Below are positions 9,446 through 20,263 of a stretch of 64,000 nucleotides of DNA, in pieces; positions within the stretch are counted from its first letter, which is position 1; each line of letters starts with the position of its first letter. The stretch spans positions 1 through 64,000 of the forward strand of contig NW_025407857.1 of assembly GCF_003324165.1 (NCBI RefSeq), read 5' to 3'. The notes beneath the pieces were generated by a model. It saw nothing but the letters and a program-made list of their open reading frames with translations, had not been told where the DNA came from and did no database searches. The stretch is from Naegleria lovaniensis (lineage: Eukaryota > Heterolobosea > Eutetramitea > Acrasida > Naegleriidae). Position numbers and translations under genes: made by a program.

Positions 9446-11718
9446 TTAATAATCAAAGCTCTCAACAACAATATTCTTGGCATGAACATTCAAATCTTGC
9501 ATGGTCCTAATCATACTTTCATTGAAAGGACCGGGTCCGCATATATACACTACCCTCTCCTCGATATCTTTAACAGTGTCCGTAATAATCTTCTTATCCA
9601 GACGTTGACATCTAATTAATTCACCCTTAACATCTTTCTCTCGTGTGACACAGAACAACAGCTGATCGATCACTTTTTCTTGTAGCAAATTTTCTAGCTC
9701 TGACCTGAAAGGTATCTCATTTTGAAGTTTTTCGCTGTGAATCATAACTATTTGAGGTTTCGAATCTTGTGTTAGGATTGATTGTTTTAAGCTATGGGAC
9801 ACTCCGCGAATCATTGAAATGAAAGGAGTAATGCCAATTCCTCCACTCAGGAACAAGACTTTCCATTGAGCATCTTTGTTTTGTGACTTCTTTTTCATTG
9901 TTACATAATACGACGTTTGCAAAGTGAAATTTCCTTCAATTCCCATTAAAAACAGCTCATCTCCTGGTTGGGCATGATCATGCAACCATGTACTTGTTGC
10001 TCCTAAATCCTGTTTTTTTACAGAAATTTCAAAGTAGTTCGTATCATTCATGTCTGTGTGAACATGAGGAATTGTGACATATTGTGCTGATGACACAGTC
10101 CAACTTCTCATATATGGATGTTCCAAAGATAATGTAAATGTCGCATATTGTCCAGGTTGTATGGAAACTGTCTTATTCTCTGAAATTTTGAATCCAAAGG
10201 TTTTGACTTCATCCGTAATTGGAATAATTCTTTCTAAACGAGCATGCACAATTTCTTTCTGGTGTTTCTTCTTCATAAGAGGTGCAACATTCACCACTGA
10301 CAAATATTTGGGATTCAATTTCTCCAATTCATTGGAATCATTGAGTAATGGATTGTGAGAGGACATGGAAACAAATTGCCAAATAAAAGGACATGAATGT
10401 TGAAATAACATCCATCTTTTGGTGTGAAAAAGAACTGTTCGATCACTTCCATCCAAACTTGTTCCAGGCTCTCTCCATAATATTTGAATATCACCAGTGA
10501 GATGAAGCAGATGACCATTTTCGAAATCTACAAATAGCAGTCCCGCATTGGGACAATTGACAGTATTTCCCAGAGTTTGAAACATGCCTTTTCCAACATA
10601 ATCTCCCCAAACTAATGTTCTACGATCCAAGACTCGAATGAATCCAGGTCTTCCTCCTCGATGTGAACCTTTGCAAGCACAAAACAGTTTGAACCAAAAT
10701 TCCAGAAACTCTTTGAACATTACTTACAATCAGCTCCAACATGTTTGTGAATCGTTGCAATCATCATGGTATCAGATCCCACAATAAAATTAATCACATC
10801 CTCACTCAAGTACGTTGTTTCATCTCCCAATGTAATTCTCCTATCAGCCAACAATTCATTCACCACCACTCCTTTACGTTCTTCACTTTCTTGATACAAT
10901 TTCACCACAGCTCTCTGTTGAATATATTTCGGGCAAGTCGAGAAGGCCTCACACACTTGTATTTCAAATCCCGATGCAGAGAGTCCTTTCGTTAAGATTC
11001 CATTCGTTCTATAACGTTTTCGAGATTCCAAATCAAGAAAATTCAAACTCACCAGAGTACCAGCCTCTCGACACGATTGCCACATGGGATCTTGTGCATG
11101 AGGAGCTTTCAATATTCGAAGGGTTTTACCATCCTGAGAAATATCAACGAGTTTTTCAAAGTGTTGGGCATTCAGGTAATTGAGATGAAGCCATGAATCA
11201 CCACTGGCCACATTACATGGATCGTATAAGGAGCATAAACGTTCTTCTTCCGAATCTTTACCTTGAGGCTCAACAATGGTAGAGAGAGGAATCCATGGAT
11301 AATCCTTCTCCTCCATATACGAAGGTAAATGAGAGTCTTTCAGAAAGGAAGGCTTTTCAACAATGTGTTCCTCTTCCAATACTTTCAATTCAGTGGGACG
11401 AGGAGAAGCCCATATGGCCGAACACCAACATTCATTCGTTTCAGAATTATATGAGGCTACATACACGACCATACGATTCGTGAGGAAGTGATGAAATTCT
11501 TGAGGAACATGACCTGTGATTTTACGTGGTCCGAGAGCATTGGCAAATTCAAAGGTATTGGCTTTCTTTTGAAATTCAATTTCACCTTCATGGAATATGG
11601 AAGAGGGTTTCCGTTGTTCTTGTTGTTGTTGTTGTTGAAAGGAAAGAGATGAGGAACGTGGTTCCTGGATTTGAGGAGAAGGGGTTAAGGAAGTGGTAGG
11701 AGCTGTTGGATTGGTCAT
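9446..11718 (-). CDS. PNPOx-like flavoprotein fused to ferredoxin-reductase module
   Basis: Two exons, 10728..11718 and 9446..10668, separated by a 59-nt intron (GTAAGT...CAAAG). Splicing creates CSHRGGRPGFIRVLD, which matches the conserved block of bacterial PNPOx-like split-barrel/FAD-oxidoreductase fusions and argues strongly for one 737-residue protein. The N-terminal half is the FMN-binding split barrel (FHEGE near residue 43). The C-terminal half is an FNR fold: FAD-binding RSWTVSS, nucleotide-binding LSGGIGITPF and a terminal CGPGPFNESM motif. No 2Fe-2S domain follows, unlike many bacterial relatives. Role inferred: NAD(P)H-driven flavin oxidoreductase of unknown substrate, possibly of bacterial origin. 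Confidence 0.85.
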
Positions 11719-12072
11719 TGGGCGTTGTGTTTTTAATGATCATGCACTGAATTTCAAAATTGGATGATCATCTAAAACTATCATCACCACGCCTCATAAA
11801 AAAGTAATTAGGCTGATATGGAAAATAGCTGAATATTGTTTGACCAACAACAACAATCAACACCAGCGATGTGTTTGTACAACGCCACACCATCAGAATG
11901 GTAAACCTCATTTCTAGTTTCGGCTTGGTAGATGAAAGGAAATTTCATGATCTCTATGATAGAATTCCATTGGTTAGCATATTACGATCATTCCACTAAA
12001 TTCGTTAAGAAAGTTCAATAGCTTGATCAATAATTAAATCCAACTAATGAATCATTGAAACTCAGTGTTGCA
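11719..12072. other. Intergenic, 5' of PNPOx-FNR gene
   Basis: Holds the upstream DNA of the PNPOx-FNR gene and the 3' end of the 7TM-RGS gene, both minus strand. I see no coding signal or RNA gene. Confidence 0.5.
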
Positions 12073-14280
12073 TTACTCGAATGAATACACCAAGTCATCA
12101 ATTTCCTTATTTGAATTTCTCAACCTTGTAAATACATCTCTCATATCATACAAACAATGTTCTTCAAGCTTATCAAAGAACGATGATGTAATTTTTGCAT
12201 CACTATTCAGCACATTCATATAGTCCTCTCTCTTTTTAACAATATTTGAAATATTCAATTCAAAAGGACTTCCAATCGTGAGATAGGTATTTACAACGTG
12301 TTGAGCTATTTTTCTCTTATGCAACCGACTGGATTTAAATCTTCGAATGTCTCTCCAAGCCAATACACTCTCAACACAGTACGAGCGTCGTGCAAAGTCC
12401 AACATGATGTCAAATGTTCTCTTATTCAAGAGAATTCTCTCAATTTCAGACTGATGTTGTTGTTGTTGTTGCTGTTGATGAATGGATATTGCCTTATTTA
12501 AATATAAAGTAGTGGTGCTTGGACTTGAGGCAGGTGAATGAATTTGATCCATGTTTCTTCTCGACCACCACAAATTTTTCATCACGCCTTTCTGTGTTCC
12601 AGTTTCATGTTGATCACGCTTATTATGACTGGTGGATGGTGGTCGAATGGCTTCCATCAGTGTCTTCAATAACGGAATAGATGTATAAATTCCAATTTCA
12701 AAAAATGTATACAAGACGAGTGTGTAGCCATATGGCACAATGTAATCGGTGAGAATGACAATGAATTCTACATTACCGGCAATGGCAAATAATACCACAC
12801 AAATCACTTGAAGAATAACTAGGAGAATGGTATCTCGTTTCATGTTCCAGGTATCCCGATCTGCTCGAAAACACAGAATCAAGGCAATAATTTCCAGAAT
12901 GATATACAAGATGGAAACACAGGCAAATATAATGACAAAATTAGTGGAGAGAGCACAACCATGATTGAATACAAAGAGACCTCCCTCTAGTAAGAAGGCT
13001 CTCTTATTTTCTTGCTGGGATGAAGAAACAGCAAATATAATTTCCTCAATAGCTCCGAAAAGCAGCCACAAGATGATTTGAAAGACTATTAAGGCCGAAT
13101 AGGAAATGATCATGAATTTGTAACTGGAGAGAAAGGAAAGGATTTGCATGGTGCGAATTTGTGCTCTGACTTGTTCATTTGAATCTGAAATGTCCCATAC
13201 GGATTTTGAGTTTAAGGTGAAAGTAAATTCATCATCATTGGAATCGGTAGGATCTGTATTGGTGATTAGAGAGGAGGGGTCGATGGCTTGCAGCTGTCGA
13301 CTAATGATGTTCATGGGACTCTCAATATAGGTTGTAGTATTGTTTGGAAGAGCCTTATCGTCAGTCATTGTGGTTGTGGTTGTATCATGTTGGATACTTG
13401 AATCAGAAGTTACATCTGCAATTGGAAGCACAATTTCAGAGGATGGTTGTTGTTGACCTTGCTGCTCTTCTTGGAGAGGCTGAGCAACAAGATTGTCATC
13501 ACTCGTTAAGGTTAGGGCAGGTGATGCACCACCATCATGATGACGATTCACTTCTTCTACTAGGATCGATGACTCGTCATGATTTGTTGTTGGTGTATTA
13601 ACCGTGACCATCTCTGGTTTGATTTGAAGTTCTTGATCCATGCCCGTTGGCTTGTTGTTGCCAATATTTATCAAATTACCGACATTGTTCCTATTCTTAT
13701 CCGCTTCATGATCGATATCAAAGATTTTAGTTTTGAACAAATTCAATCGATACATGGTATAAATCCGAATACATCTCAACGTGGTTGGCAATGAAACAGC
13801 AGCTGGCAGCAAGAAGTAGAGCAAGGTATAGAGTGCACACGGAAAGAGCTTTCGTCCGACGGTAAATCTCAGTAAAAATCCAACAATGAATACGGCATGG
13901 ACACACATGCACACAAACAAGTAGAGAGGATCCCTCGATTTGATGCGACCCTTCTTTCGGAATTTGATGATGCCAAGAGTGTTGACGAGATAAAGCACAA
14001 GATAGAGACCAATGAAAAGACCTGAAAATATTGGTGTTGTGAGAGCATCTGGGCATACGCCATAAGTTGATGAAGGGGAGCTTTCAGTAGAGAAATTGCC
14101 AAGTGAGAAGAGAAAGGGATCGCAAATGATGGAAGAATTGTTTGTGGTGGAGTTGCCCGAGGACATGATGATGAGCTTGCCAGCTTCGGGTTCTCCAAGG
14201 CGTTTTTTCTGGCTGTGCCAAATGTCACAACTCAAAAAGCGCATCCTACTCGGGCCGAACAAAAAAGTGAAGTGTGGCAT
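12073..14280 (-). CDS. Seven-transmembrane receptor with C-terminal RGS domain
   Basis: Up to 735 residues; an ATG at 14166 (MSSGNSTTNNSS, Asn-rich with glycosylation sequons) is a good alternative start. Three membrane helices lie at about residues 70-165. A long disordered Gln/Thr/Asp-rich loop (about 180-370) follows, then four helices at about 385-550. The RGS domain occupies residues 615-735 and is recognisable from SYCVESVLAWRDIRRFK and the NTYLTIGSPFELNIS block. RGS domains accelerate GTP hydrolysis by G-alpha, so this is a membrane receptor that may itself switch off G-protein signalling, as in plant RGS1. The large loop splitting helices 3 and 4 is unusual. Single exon. Confidence 0.88.
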   Translation of the reverse strand: MPHFTFLFGPSRMRFLSCDIWHSQKKRLGEPEAGKLIIMSSGNSTTNNSSIICDPFLFSLGNFSTESSPSSTYGVCPDALTTPIFSGLFIGLYLVLYLVNTLGIIKFRKKGRIKSRDPLYLFVCMCVHAVFIVGFLLRFTVGRKLFPCALYTLLYFLLPAAVSLPTTLRCIRIYTMYRLNLFKTKIFDIDHEADKNRNNVGNLINIGNNKPTGMDQELQIKPEMVTVNTPTTNHDESSILVEEVNRHHDGGASPALTLTSDDNLVAQPLQEEQQGQQQPSSEIVLPIADVTSDSSIQHDTTTTTMTDDKALPNNTTTYIESPMNIISRQLQAIDPSSLITNTDPTDSNDDEFTFTLNSKSVWDISDSNEQVRAQIRTMQILSFLSSYKFMIISYSALIVFQIILWLLFGAIEEIIFAVSSSQQENKRAFLLEGGLFVFNHGCALSTNFVIIFACVSILYIILEIIALILCFRADRDTWNMKRDTILLVILQVICVVLFAIAGNVEFIVILTDYIVPYGYTLVLYTFFEIGIYTSIPLLKTLMEAIRPPSTSHNKRDQHETGTQKGVMKNLWWSRRNMDQIHSPASSPSTTTLYLNKAISIHQQQQQQQHQSEIERILLNKRTFDIMLDFARRSYCVESVLAWRDIRRFKSSRLHKRKIAQHVVNTYLTIGSPFELNISNIVKKREDYMNVLNSDAKITSSFFDKLEEHCLYDMRDVFTRLRNSNKEIDDLVYSFE

Positions 14281-14282
14281 AA

Positions 14283-14294
14283 CTGACAGGTTTC
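14283..14294. promoter_or_regulatory. CTGACAGGTTTC motif upstream of 7TM-RGS gene
   Basis: A 12-base word directly upstream of the longest start of the 7TM-RGS gene. It recurs exactly in the right arm of the inverted repeat at 55103-55147, and its 11-base core recurs in the left arm. TGACAG is the known core of TALE (MEIS/PREP) homeodomain sites; a regulatory role here is inference. Confidence 0.3.
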
Positions 14295-14345
14295 AAAACA
14301 TGTTCAACCCAATGTTATTATTGATAATTTGGAATACATATATTA

Positions 14346-15596
14346 CTACAAGACTGGAGCCAATGCAAACAAATCATAATACACAGGTTGAGTCTTTTGC
14401 AACAGCAAAATATTCATATCTGCATGAATGACAGGATAGCTCAAATCATTCACCTCAGAACAAGCTCCACAATAATGTTGAGTATCTAGCAAACGTTTTG
14501 GAGAAGCAAAATATTCAATCTCACTTCCTGACTTGTCTTTGTGTGAAATTTCAACATGATAACCTTGAGCACGATATGGATCTAACAAACCAACTTTTTG
14601 ATCGGAATTTGATGAATCCCAATCACATTTAAGGTAATAATATTGCTCAATCATGTAAATACTTTCATGACGATCATCAGGAATAATATTCTTGAGAGTT
14701 CTCTTTGCAGCACTGTAATCCAACACACCTGCCCATCCATGTTTCCTGGTAATGTCAACAACCTTACTACTATCCACCACGACGAATGGAGAAGTCACCA
14801 ACTTGATATAAGGGAAATAAGCCTTTGCCAAATTAATTGGTTTTTTCAATTTGATTTCACGAAACACTTGATAGCCCATCACATTTCTAGGAGTTTGATG
14901 AAAGGTAATCTTGGATCGAAAATCACGTCCAGGAATTTCAAAATTAATCACCAAATTTCGAGTCGCATTGCAATCCAAAATCTTGATCTTTAAATGTGTC
15001 TTCATGGAAATCTTCATACATAAATTGGCAAATCTGAGAGGAAAGATGATATTCTTCTTGAAAATATCCTTATGAACGGGATTAAATCGAGACATGAGAT
15101 TGGCAGCTACCACTTCATGAGAGCTTCCAATGGCCATAGATAGTGTGATCATGGAAGGAGATCCGGAACGATAGGGTTTGTACTTTCCAACCATGGTCAA
15201 TGAAAACTCCTTCTTGATGATGGGGGCTGATAAACCACTCAGTGGAATTTCGCATGTAGCAACAAGATCATTACTACCCACAGCATCATAATCAAAGATT
15301 TGAATTTCTAAATTCTTGGAAATGTCGACATCATGTTGATAGATCCAACATTTCCAAACTGGATTTACATTGTTCGGAATGACTTTGGATTTATGAGTGG
15401 CTCTGCTTGGACTTCCAACGATGAGAGGGATATGCACCACAGCGTAGGCATCGATCGTTCCTAACGTGTCGGCTTTGGGTAGATTCAGACCTGAATGGAT
15501 TTTCAAATGGAGAATGTGTCCTTGTTTGGGATCAGTGTTGTGCATGATCATGGGTTGTTGTTGTTGTTGCGGAATGAATGATTGTTGTGGAATCAT
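14346..15596 (-). CDS. N-terminal C2-domain protein
   Basis: A 416-residue protein from the ATG at 15596 (context CACAAAATG, MIPQQSF); an in-frame ATG at 15746 would add 50 residues that look like leader sequence. A C2 domain occupies about residues 24-125 (ILHLKIHSGLNLPKAD, DAYAVVH, NPVWKCW, LEIQIFDYDAVGSND), with Asp residues of the calcium loops mostly present. The remaining roughly 280 residues have no family I recognise but are beta-rich, with repeated Lys and aromatic positions. Likely a Ca2+- and phospholipid-responsive peripheral membrane protein. It lies 65 nt upstream of the 7TM-RGS gene's longest start, on the same strand. Single exon. Confidence 0.75.
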   Translation of the reverse strand: MIPQQSFIPQQQQQPMIMHNTDPKQGHILHLKIHSGLNLPKADTLGTIDAYAVVHIPLIVGSPSRATHKSKVIPNNVNPVWKCWIYQHDVDISKNLEIQIFDYDAVGSNDLVATCEIPLSGLSAPIIKKEFSLTMVGKYKPYRSGSPSMITLSMAIGSSHEVVAANLMSRFNPVHKDIFKKNIIFPLRFANLCMKISMKTHLKIKILDCNATRNLVINFEIPGRDFRSKITFHQTPRNVMGYQVFREIKLKKPINLAKAYFPYIKLVTSPFVVVDSSKVVDITRKHGWAGVLDYSAAKRTLKNIIPDDRHESIYMIEQYYYLKCDWDSSNSDQKVGLLDPYRAQGYHVEISHKDKSGSEIEYFASPKRLLDTQHYCGACSEVNDLSYPVIHADMNILLLQKTQPVYYDLFALAPVL

Positions 15597-15789
15597 TTTG
15601 TGAAGCGATTGAAAAAGGGAAACGTCAACAGCCAATCGAATGGTTAAAATTTTTTGGAATTTTTGTGAGGGGATGTTTCGCTTTTGACATTTCCAAAACG
15701 CTCCCTTAAAAAGGTCGCCCATCACATCAACGACCTTTACCACCAATTAGAAAGAAAATCATTGGTCAAAGAGACACGGCAAAAAGATA

Positions 15790-18594
15790 TTATTTAATGT
15801 TTCTTGGTGATGTATGTCTTTGAAGTTTAGATTTCAGCTTGGAAAAGAATCCGCCATGGTTGGAGGAGTGGTTGTTTGAGGAAGAAGAAGGTGATGGAGA
15901 GAGTGTCATGTTTCCTGAGGATGCAGAGCCACCCTTTTTTGAGGGTGAATTAATTTTGATTGAGGGAGAATTCTCGAGTTTTGCTGTTGCTGGAACAAGG
16001 GATTTCCATGTCGATTCGGTTTCAAATAGTAATTGATGAAACATTTTGAATGAAGAATTGGTTTCAGACTCTTTGGCAGCAATCTCTATTGCTGTTCTCC
16101 CTTTAGAGTCTCTTGAGGAGAGTAACTGAGCAAGAGAATGAGGACATGACACGGAAAAAGTCTTCCTTAACCAATCCAAGAGCCAACAAAATCCATTAAA
16201 TACAAAGAATGTTTCTTCGGACCTGTGAGTTGAAACCTGAAGTGAGGATTGAATTGCAAGCTGAATAATATTCATGGTGTTGATTTTCTCTGGATCAAAT
16301 ACCATTTCTTCAAACTGTTTCTTTGTCCTTCCAACACACGTATCCAATTTTCTGGAAATGTAACCACAAAGTACTTTGGTCGAATCAATATCATTAATTG
16401 CAACAGATTCTAATAGAAGTTGAGTTCAAAATTAATATTGGTGACTCCAATTTCTGAAATACATACCCAGTAAAATATTTCTTCCAAAACTATTCTTACA
16501 GGTAATTGCTTTTTCAAGTAAATCTTCACCGAGCCATTCAGGACCTTTCTCCAAAAACTCTCTCAATGTGACAGCATGATTACCAAGAGTGTTTGAATCT
16601 CTAACAATATTTGTTTTTACAAGTGTCTTTTTTGGTGGAGAGTTTGGATTGCCTGGAATGGAGACCGTCATTTGTTTGTTAATACCAGTAGGTCTGAAAT
16701 CACGAAGGGCTCTAAACAATGCTATTTCATCTCTCTGATTCTTTTTCAAAATAATTTTTGGGTTCTTCTTTACAAGATATTCACTGGTGACAATATCAAG
16801 CTCTCTCAGAGCGGTATGAAGAAGTGATTCACCTAATGCCACGCTTCCAATCATGTCAAATTTGGCTCCGAACAGTTGTAACAAGTCACACAATACAAAG
16901 TCTTTTTTCTTCAGAGCTAGGACAATGGGTAAATTACCAAACCTATCCCTAGTAAAATTGATTTGACTTTGAACAGCAGGTTGACTACAAAGAAAAACAC
17001 ATGCTTCATGAGCTCCGTACTGAACTGCATACAGGAGCGGTGAGGCGGATATACTATCAAGAGTTGTCCACAAGTTCTTTTGTCTGTTGATGCAGTCATG
17101 AGAATGGAGTGTGTGACTAGTTTGATCTTGTTCAGCTGGAAATTGAATAGAAACTTGAGGATGAGAGGTGCTGCAGGTGAAGCTATTGATCTCATCACTT
17201 AGCAAACTTGTTTGTGAGGAGAAGCTAGCCTTTGCTGAGGCACATGTGATGGCATCGTGAAACTCTGTGGTAGTTGGAATTGTCATTGAATTCATATCAA
17301 TGTTGACTGCAAGTGAAAGCCTTGGAGGTGATGCTGAATCTATTTGAATCCTTACATCGTTATGATTCGTTGTTGGAGAGTGTGTCGTTGAAATGCTGGT
17401 GTTTGGAGACGCTTCAAAATTTGGGGTGGTAGGATGATCAGTGACATCTGTTCGGCAATTTTCATCACAGCAACAATCCTTGAGCCAGCTCAAGACTTCC
17501 ACACTATTAAATCTGGCGGCCAAATGACATAATGTACAAAACGAGTATTGAGGCCAAAGCATTTCATTGAGAACGCATTCGACCACATGAGGCCCAAAAA
17601 ATTCTTCAGGACAAGTTTCATTGTTTCTTGTAAGTTTTCCATTGTTTGAACCAAATGAGTCATATGAGTGTAGTGAATGTGTAGGGGAATTTTGACACTT
17701 TGATTGATGACTTGGAGAAGATGGCCTACTGTTTCTTTCAGAATGGGTAGGAGAGCTTGGATTTGAGCAATAATCGCACGAAAATGAAATAGGTGGATTT
17801 GAACTCTTGGTTTTCAATTCATTGTTTTTGATCATTTGTGTCAACCTGTCAATTAATTCTTTTCCATCAATATTTCCACTCGAAGAAAGAAGAGGGCTTG
17901 TTGAGGCATTTTCCAAAGTATTCGAATTGGTGGTGGTTTGAGATGAGGAGTTTGGAGTCCTAGGTGTCACAGCTTCATACAAATCAGGAGGTAAAGAACA
18001 ATCTGTAAAAGTGCTTGAACCAGTCTCAAAACAAGGTGCTGATGACCGTTCTGCAATATGACTTCCAACCTTCAACGAGTTATCTCCCAATAAACATTTT
18101 GAAAGACTGACCAGAGTTTTAGAAACTCTTCGGTATGGCCCATTTCCATTTCCTGACATGGAGAGTGACATTGGTGACGATGCAATTTGTGAGGAAGTTT
18201 TTGAAAGATGTGAGGTGCTGAGGAAAAGTGGTGTTGTAGGTTCTTCCAGTGAACCCGTTGCTGCTGTTGGTGTTGTTGGTGATTGAGAAAGTGTTAACGG
18301 TTGTTGTTGTTGATTATGATGGACTTGCAAATGATGAGCTTTGCCAATTTCTTCATTATGATGAGGTTGTTTCTCCAAATGATCGTCATTCTTGCCAATT
18401 TCATCAGAAAACACCACAGAGATGAACGAGGATCTTGTACAACTTGCTGAACCAAAATCTATGGAAGAAGCATCATCATCCGAGTCGTCCAGTTTGAGAA
18501 TAATTTTCTCTGTAGATGAAGGAGGCGGTTTCTCACCACTTGTGGGCTGATGACGAGAAGTTGTTGTGGACAGCATGGTGGACGGAGTTACCAT
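15790..18594 (-). CDS. Ankyrin-repeat-like Ser/Thr/Pro-rich protein
   Basis: Two exons, 16467..18594 and 15790..16409, with a 57-nt intron (GTATGT...TTAG) preserving frame; product 915 residues. Residues 1-330 are disordered and Ser/Thr/Pro/Asn-rich. The rest contains scattered ankyrin-like helical pairs (ATLCHLAARFNSVEVLSWL type, SPLLYAVQYGAHEACVFL, NLPIVLALKKKDFVLCDLL, SLLHTALRELDIVTSEYLV). The C-terminal tail is Ser-rich then basic. Ankyrin repeats mediate protein binding; the partner is unknown. A CxxC-type pair near residue 272 (CDYCSN) is not enough for a zinc-finger call. Confidence 0.75.
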
Positions 18595-19565
18595 TGCTTA
18601 CTCTTAAGAATTGTAATAATAATAGGATGATGAAATTTCAGAGTAAGTAGATGCATCAACAACAACAAAAAGCGAATGATGATGATGTAGATCCTCAAAG
18701 TTGCAGATTTGATGATGCTGAGAGGTCGCTTGATGCTTTAATTTCTAATAGTAATAATGTTAGCTCTCCCAAACAACACTTCTTCGTCGTAGATGTTCGC
18801 TGCTGATGCTGAGAGTGAAGAATAATTTGAGAGAGAAGGGGCGAGAGGCCACTCAGAACACACTATATTCTCTTGAGAAGAGATATTCCAAACGACTTTC
18901 TTTTTCAATTACTGAAAGCTCGGAAAGGAGTAAAACATCTATTCAATGCTCACTACTGCGTTAGACGATTACTGTTATTGTTGTTAATATTATTATTACC
19001 AAAATTAAAAGAACAACAGGGAAAGCCGAAAATATAATATTAACGCGTAACGATCATGGAGAGAGATTTCACGACCTATCAAGGGCAATACATTTTGGTT
19101 CATGTCATGATGAGTAGATGGCTATCAATCCGAAGCCAAGCTGATACCAACGTTCATGTGGCGTACATTCTTGAAGCGTTTTTGGTGAGAGAGCTCGAAT
19201 CTTATCATCGGGAAGAGAGAAAAGAAAACAATTTTATCATCATCAACTCTACGAGATCATTTTTTGATAAGAATGGATGAGAAGAACCGAATCGTCATCA
19301 TGTACAAGCCATATGCTGCTCCCATTCAGTTTGATTTTCAACAGTTGGTCATCCGTGGAAAGAAGAAGCGAGTCAACGAAGCCTCTTGCTCGACGAGAAA
19401 GAAGACTTGAGGTCTATACCCAAAAATTTTGTAACGGTTGGAAACGGCTAGGATTGGCGCTCTAAACCGTTGTAAAATGAAAATCGATTTTTACCAAGAA
19501 AAAAACTTTAAAAAAAACGCCTGTGAACTGACGCTCCCATCACTGACTCGTCATCCTTGATCAAA
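18595..19565. other. Long intergenic region with possible short ORFs
   Basis: Divergent upstream DNA of the ankyrin gene (minus) and the Lys-rich gene (plus). Short ATG-started plus-strand frames occur at 18651-18806 (51 aa), 19056-19280 (74 aa) and 19273-19410 (45 aa, Lys/Arg-rich). Composition is somewhat protein-like, but nothing is recognisable and they overlap in different frames; they could be upstream ORFs or unrecognised exons. No RNA gene seen. Confidence 0.4.
19433..19471. promoter_or_regulatory. Inverted AACGGTT/AACCGTT pair (Myb-like sites)
   Basis: AACGGTT at 19433-19439 is mirrored by AACCGTT at 19465-19471, with a further AACGG between them (19443-19447). AACGG/CCGTT is the core of known Myb binding sites. 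The cluster lies about 95 nt upstream of the Lys-rich gene start. Regulatory function is inferred only. Confidence 0.3.
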
Positions 19566-19919
19566 ATGCCTGCAGCAAAGAAAGACAAGAAGGAAGAAAC
19601 CGAAGAAGAAACAACAACAAGCACCGAGAAAACCACAAAGGGTGTGAAGAAGCAAAAGAAGACCAAGAAACCAACTGATCCAAACAAGAGAATTGCTCAA
19701 GAATATTGCAGCATTGACGAGAAAAACGTTCTCTCTGGTCCAAGAAGAAGAACCAACGTAAATTACAAGGAAACTGTTCAAAAGGGTGCTAAGGGCGAGA
19801 AGGAATCCAAGCCAGTACAAAGAGAGAGTGCTAACACCTATGAAGCAAGACAAAAAAACGTTGCAAATATCACAAAGAAGAAGAAGGGATCAAAGAAGAA
19901 GGATGAAGAGAAGAAGTAA
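19566..19919 (+). CDS. Small Lys-rich basic protein
   Basis: A 117-residue protein from the ATG at 19566 (AAAATGCCTGC context); an ATG at 19557 would add three residues. Lys plus Glu dominate, with Lys-rich runs at both ends and a central less biased core (residues 40-60, containing EYCSIDEKNVLSGPRRR) that is probably the conserved part. Highly charged, disordered and presumably nuclear or ribosome-associated; no family recognised. Single exon with a codon pattern suggesting good expression. Confidence 0.7.
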   Translation: MPAAKKDKKEETEEETTTSTEKTTKGVKKQKKTKKPTDPNKRIAQEYCSIDEKNVLSGPRRRTNVNYKETVQKGAKGEKESKPVQRESANTYEARQKNVANITKKKKGSKKKDEEKK

Positions 19920-20263
19920 TCTCACACTTGTACAGCATAATCTAGATTGAATACTCCATGTATCATACACTTTTGATCTATTTCAGGTTATCATCTCTAG
20001 AGTTTCATATTTTTGATTATTATAAATATTTAACCTGATACAGAAATATTTATTATCTTTTGATGATTTAATGATTTTGTTCTTTCACGAATATTTAATT
20101 AATTATTTTAATTATTTAATATTCAATGATGTCTTCCTCTCATCGTTTCACACCTTGTGTGTGATGGGTTTATGAAAAATTAAAATGTCATCAATTTGAC
20201 AAACATCACGTTTCATATGCCTTGCGCGTATTGCGAAAAGCAAAAAAAGAACAACGTTAGCAA
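19920..20263. other. AT-rich intergenic region
   Basis: 3' flank of the Lys-rich gene and 5' flank of the C2 gene. It is strongly AT-rich around 20020-20120 with several AATATTTAA-type words. No coding or RNA signal seen. Confidence 0.5.

Noticed and set aside
17767-17790. Zinc finger in the ankyrin-like protein (CDYCSN)
   Set aside because: A single Cys pair without a second ligand pair at suitable spacing.
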